Positions 62,201 to 64,000 of a DNA stretch of 64,000 nt are shown in pieces. The stretch is taken from NCBI RefSeq assembly GCF_020921035.1, contig NC_063160.1:22107595-22171594 (forward strand), read 5' to 3'. The notes beneath the pieces are model-generated. The model did no database searches. It saw nothing but the letters and a program-made list of their open reading frames with translations, and was not told the DNA's origin. Each line of letters starts with the position of its first letter. The first letter of the stretch is position 1. The position numbers and the translations under genes were made by a program. This DNA comes from Rhodamnia argentea. Its lineage: Eukaryota > Streptophyta > Magnoliopsida > Myrtales > Myrtaceae.

Positions 62201-63704
62201 TTGACCTATCACAAGCAAACTGCCAAAGTTATCCGAATTGCTGATTTACATCTGCGTCTGCTTAGAGAAGAACCTACTTTAGCCTTGTGGGGGTGTTGGA
62301 TGTATGCTTTCGACTCTTTAATTGCCAGTGTAGAAGTTGGGTACACAATCTTATGAATTCAAATCCTTTTTGTTTGTTCTATTAGTTGCTGATACTTCCA
62401 TCCATGTGCGGTCATGGAGAATATAAATCCAACTAGCCCCATAAGCTTGTTGCTTCTTGGAAAATTTCCTTTACCATGTCAACTGGAGCTTATGCAGCAT
62501 AAATCGCCTTTCAGTTTTTCTGTCATGTCATGGTGAGGTGTCACGTGGCTTTGATTTGAGAATCTAAATTGTCCCCTTTTGCACTTCACAAACTCACCTG
62601 AATGTTTCTTACGGAGTGGGTTACCGAATGCTTCATACTCCTTTTGACTGACAAACCTCTGCTCGTGCTTATAAAATCTCCTGATCTTGGAGAATCTGTG
62701 CCTTTATTTAGCCGCAAGAGCACTTGTCACTTAACCAAGTACTATGGCCTTCCTGGCTAATAATGCTCACCCAGATTGTTCTATGTGCAGTTTGTCCTAC
62801 AACCTTGAAAAGGATATGCAGGCAACACGGCATCACTCGATGGCCTTCTCGAAAGATCAAGAAGGTAGGCCATTCTCTGAAGAAGCTTGAGAGCATTATA
62901 AATTCGGTCCAAGGTGCTGAGGGGACTATACATGTACGCTCATTTTATGAGAGCTTCCCAGAATTGAACTCTCCAAGACACTCTGAGAAGGGAACTTTTT
63001 CATCAGCTAATCTGAGTAATCCTATGGAGCAATTAAATCCTCAGACTGAGAATGGTCTGTTCAGATCAGGAGCCACTACCTCGAATTCTCCATCTTCCTC
63101 GTGCAGCCAGAGCTCCGGTTCTATTACCTCTTGCTCGACTGGGATGAAGCAGTATTTTACTGCAATAAATGCTGCGAGCAGCAGTGGTCCAGTGCTGTCC
63201 AATAACCCCTCTGAAGTGCTAAAACGAACACGGAGCGATGCAGAATTACATATTTCCACTCATGAAGAGCCAAAGCTTCTTATAAGATCGCAAAGCCACA
63301 AATCGTTGGTTGAGTGGGGAAGTCTCGAGAATGTAGCCACTTTACCAAAAACCAACAGCCCATGCATAACACGAGATGTGGGCGTTTATAGAATTAAAGC
63401 AATTTTGGGAGAAGAAAAGATCAGGTTCAGCTTGAAACCCAGTTGGGGATTTAGGGATTTGCAATGGGAGGTTGCAAAACGTTTCAACATAGACGATATC
63501 GGAACAATCGATCTCAAGTACTTGGATGATGATCAAGAGTGGGTTCTTTTGACATGTGATGCTGATCTTGAGGAGTGCATTGATGTGAACAGAATGTCGC
63601 GAAACCATACAATCCGGATCTCCATTCACCAATCTTCACATCACAATCTAAGAAGTCTTGTTGGTGGCAGTGGCGAGGCTCAGCACCAGGGCCATATCCA
63701 ATGA
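59231..63704 (+). CDS. NIN-like protein (NLP) transcription factor
   Basis: Four exons: 59231-60085, 60793-60840, 60914-61910 and 62791-63704; 2814 nt, 937 aa, phases 0, 0, 1. The N-terminus has the family motif DLMDQLLFEGCWLETTDAS. A conserved GAF-like nitrate-response region spans about 115-285 ([40 protein letters not shown]). The RWP-RK DNA-binding domain is at about 608-662 and crosses the last intron (ISLEVLRQYFAGSLKDAAKS, then ICRQHGITRWPSRKIKKVGH). A PB1 domain at about 832-914 (VYRIKAILGEEKIRFSLKPS) ends the protein. NLPs bind nitrate-responsive elements and drive primary nitrate responses; PB1 mediates NLP and NLP-TCP pairing. Ser190 in SYRNVS sits in an RxxS context that aligns, from memory, with the calcium-dependent-kinase target Ser205 of AtNLP7. 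The WLETTD N-terminus suggests the NLP1-5 group; the exact orthologue cannot be set. Confidence 0.93.
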
Positions 63705-64000
63705 TTAGCTCCCAGTATTTGGGATCTAAAAATCCACATGACACAATTTTTCTTTTGTAGACGAGCAAGAAGGCAAACCATCCGTTGGAGGCGGGGACGT
63801 CAGACCAGGTTTGAACCCCAGCTATAGCCCAAATGAAAGAAAAAAAGGAAAATTGTTTCTAGGTACTTTTAGTTCATGTCCAGCTTTCCAGGGGTTGCTA
63901 GAGAACTTAGTGAGTGTAATTACACAGTAGATTTGCTTAATTCCCAGGTGCTAAGCATGTTTGCTTTGCTTAAAGCTGTTGCTTCCGTTGGACATATAGT
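63705..64000 (+). other. 3' UTR and downstream flank of the NIN-like gene
   Basis: No further coding sequence before the window edge. The A-rich stretch at 63838-63852 is not a clear polyadenylation signal. Confidence 0.5.

Overview
This is a plant nuclear window, almost certainly from a eudicot. The genes have GT-AG introns, and the intergenic DNA is AT-rich and full of small degenerate DNA transposons, microsatellites and gene fragments. Products match plant-specific families: LAZ1, PUB15-type U-box ligase, DSK2 ubiquilin, C1-2i zinc finger and NIN-like protein. The foldback repeats look Myrtales-like to me, but that placement is only a guess. No operon, CRISPR, rRNA or convincing tRNA gene was seen.

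Layout. 0-1.4 kb (+): the 3' part of a histidine-phosphatase (phosphoglycerate-mutase-like) gene, cut by the window edge. 2.3-7.9 kb (-): a complete LAZ1-type membrane protein gene, 8 coding exons, 487 aa. 7.9-17.5 kb: a repeat-rich, gene-fragment-rich interval holding a foldback element, a SINE candidate, a decayed copy of part of the PWWP gene, a U-box ligase 3' fragment, an intron-free Integrator-subunit-3-like gene broken by a 62-bp tandem duplication and an in-frame TAG, and a stray exon-intron fragment of the EF-hand gene. 17.6-20.4 kb (-): PWWP-domain protein. 22.8-28.0 kb (-): ten-exon penta-EF-hand calcium-binding protein. 28-31.7 kb: intergenic with a 610-bp foldback element. 31.8-34.2 kb (+): PUB15-type U-box/ARM E3 ligase. 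34.3-37.4 kb: transposon remnants including a perfect 42-nt palindrome. 37.4-43.7 kb (+): DSK2-type ubiquilin, 8 exons, with a tandem array in intron 1. 43.7-48.9 kb: transposon-rich, with a well-bounded hAT-like non-autonomous element. 50.1-51.7 kb (+): plant-specific conserved protein of unknown function. 52.8-53.9 kb (+): single-exon three-finger C2H2 repressor of the ZAT2/ZAT3 (DAZ) type. 54-58 kb: gene-poor. 59.2-63.7 kb (+): NIN-like protein (GAF-like, RWP-RK, PB1).

The genes do not form a pathway. They are independent plant genes, although two (U-box ligase, DSK2) act in ubiquitin signalling and several (PWWP, C2H2, NLP, Integrator-like) act in nuclear gene regulation. Exon boundaries were worked out by hand from reading phase, splice dinucleotides and remembered family sequences; all coding totals close in frame. 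No new biological system is evident. The most noteworthy region is 8-17.5 kb, where local gene fragments and a disrupted Integrator gene sit among repeats.
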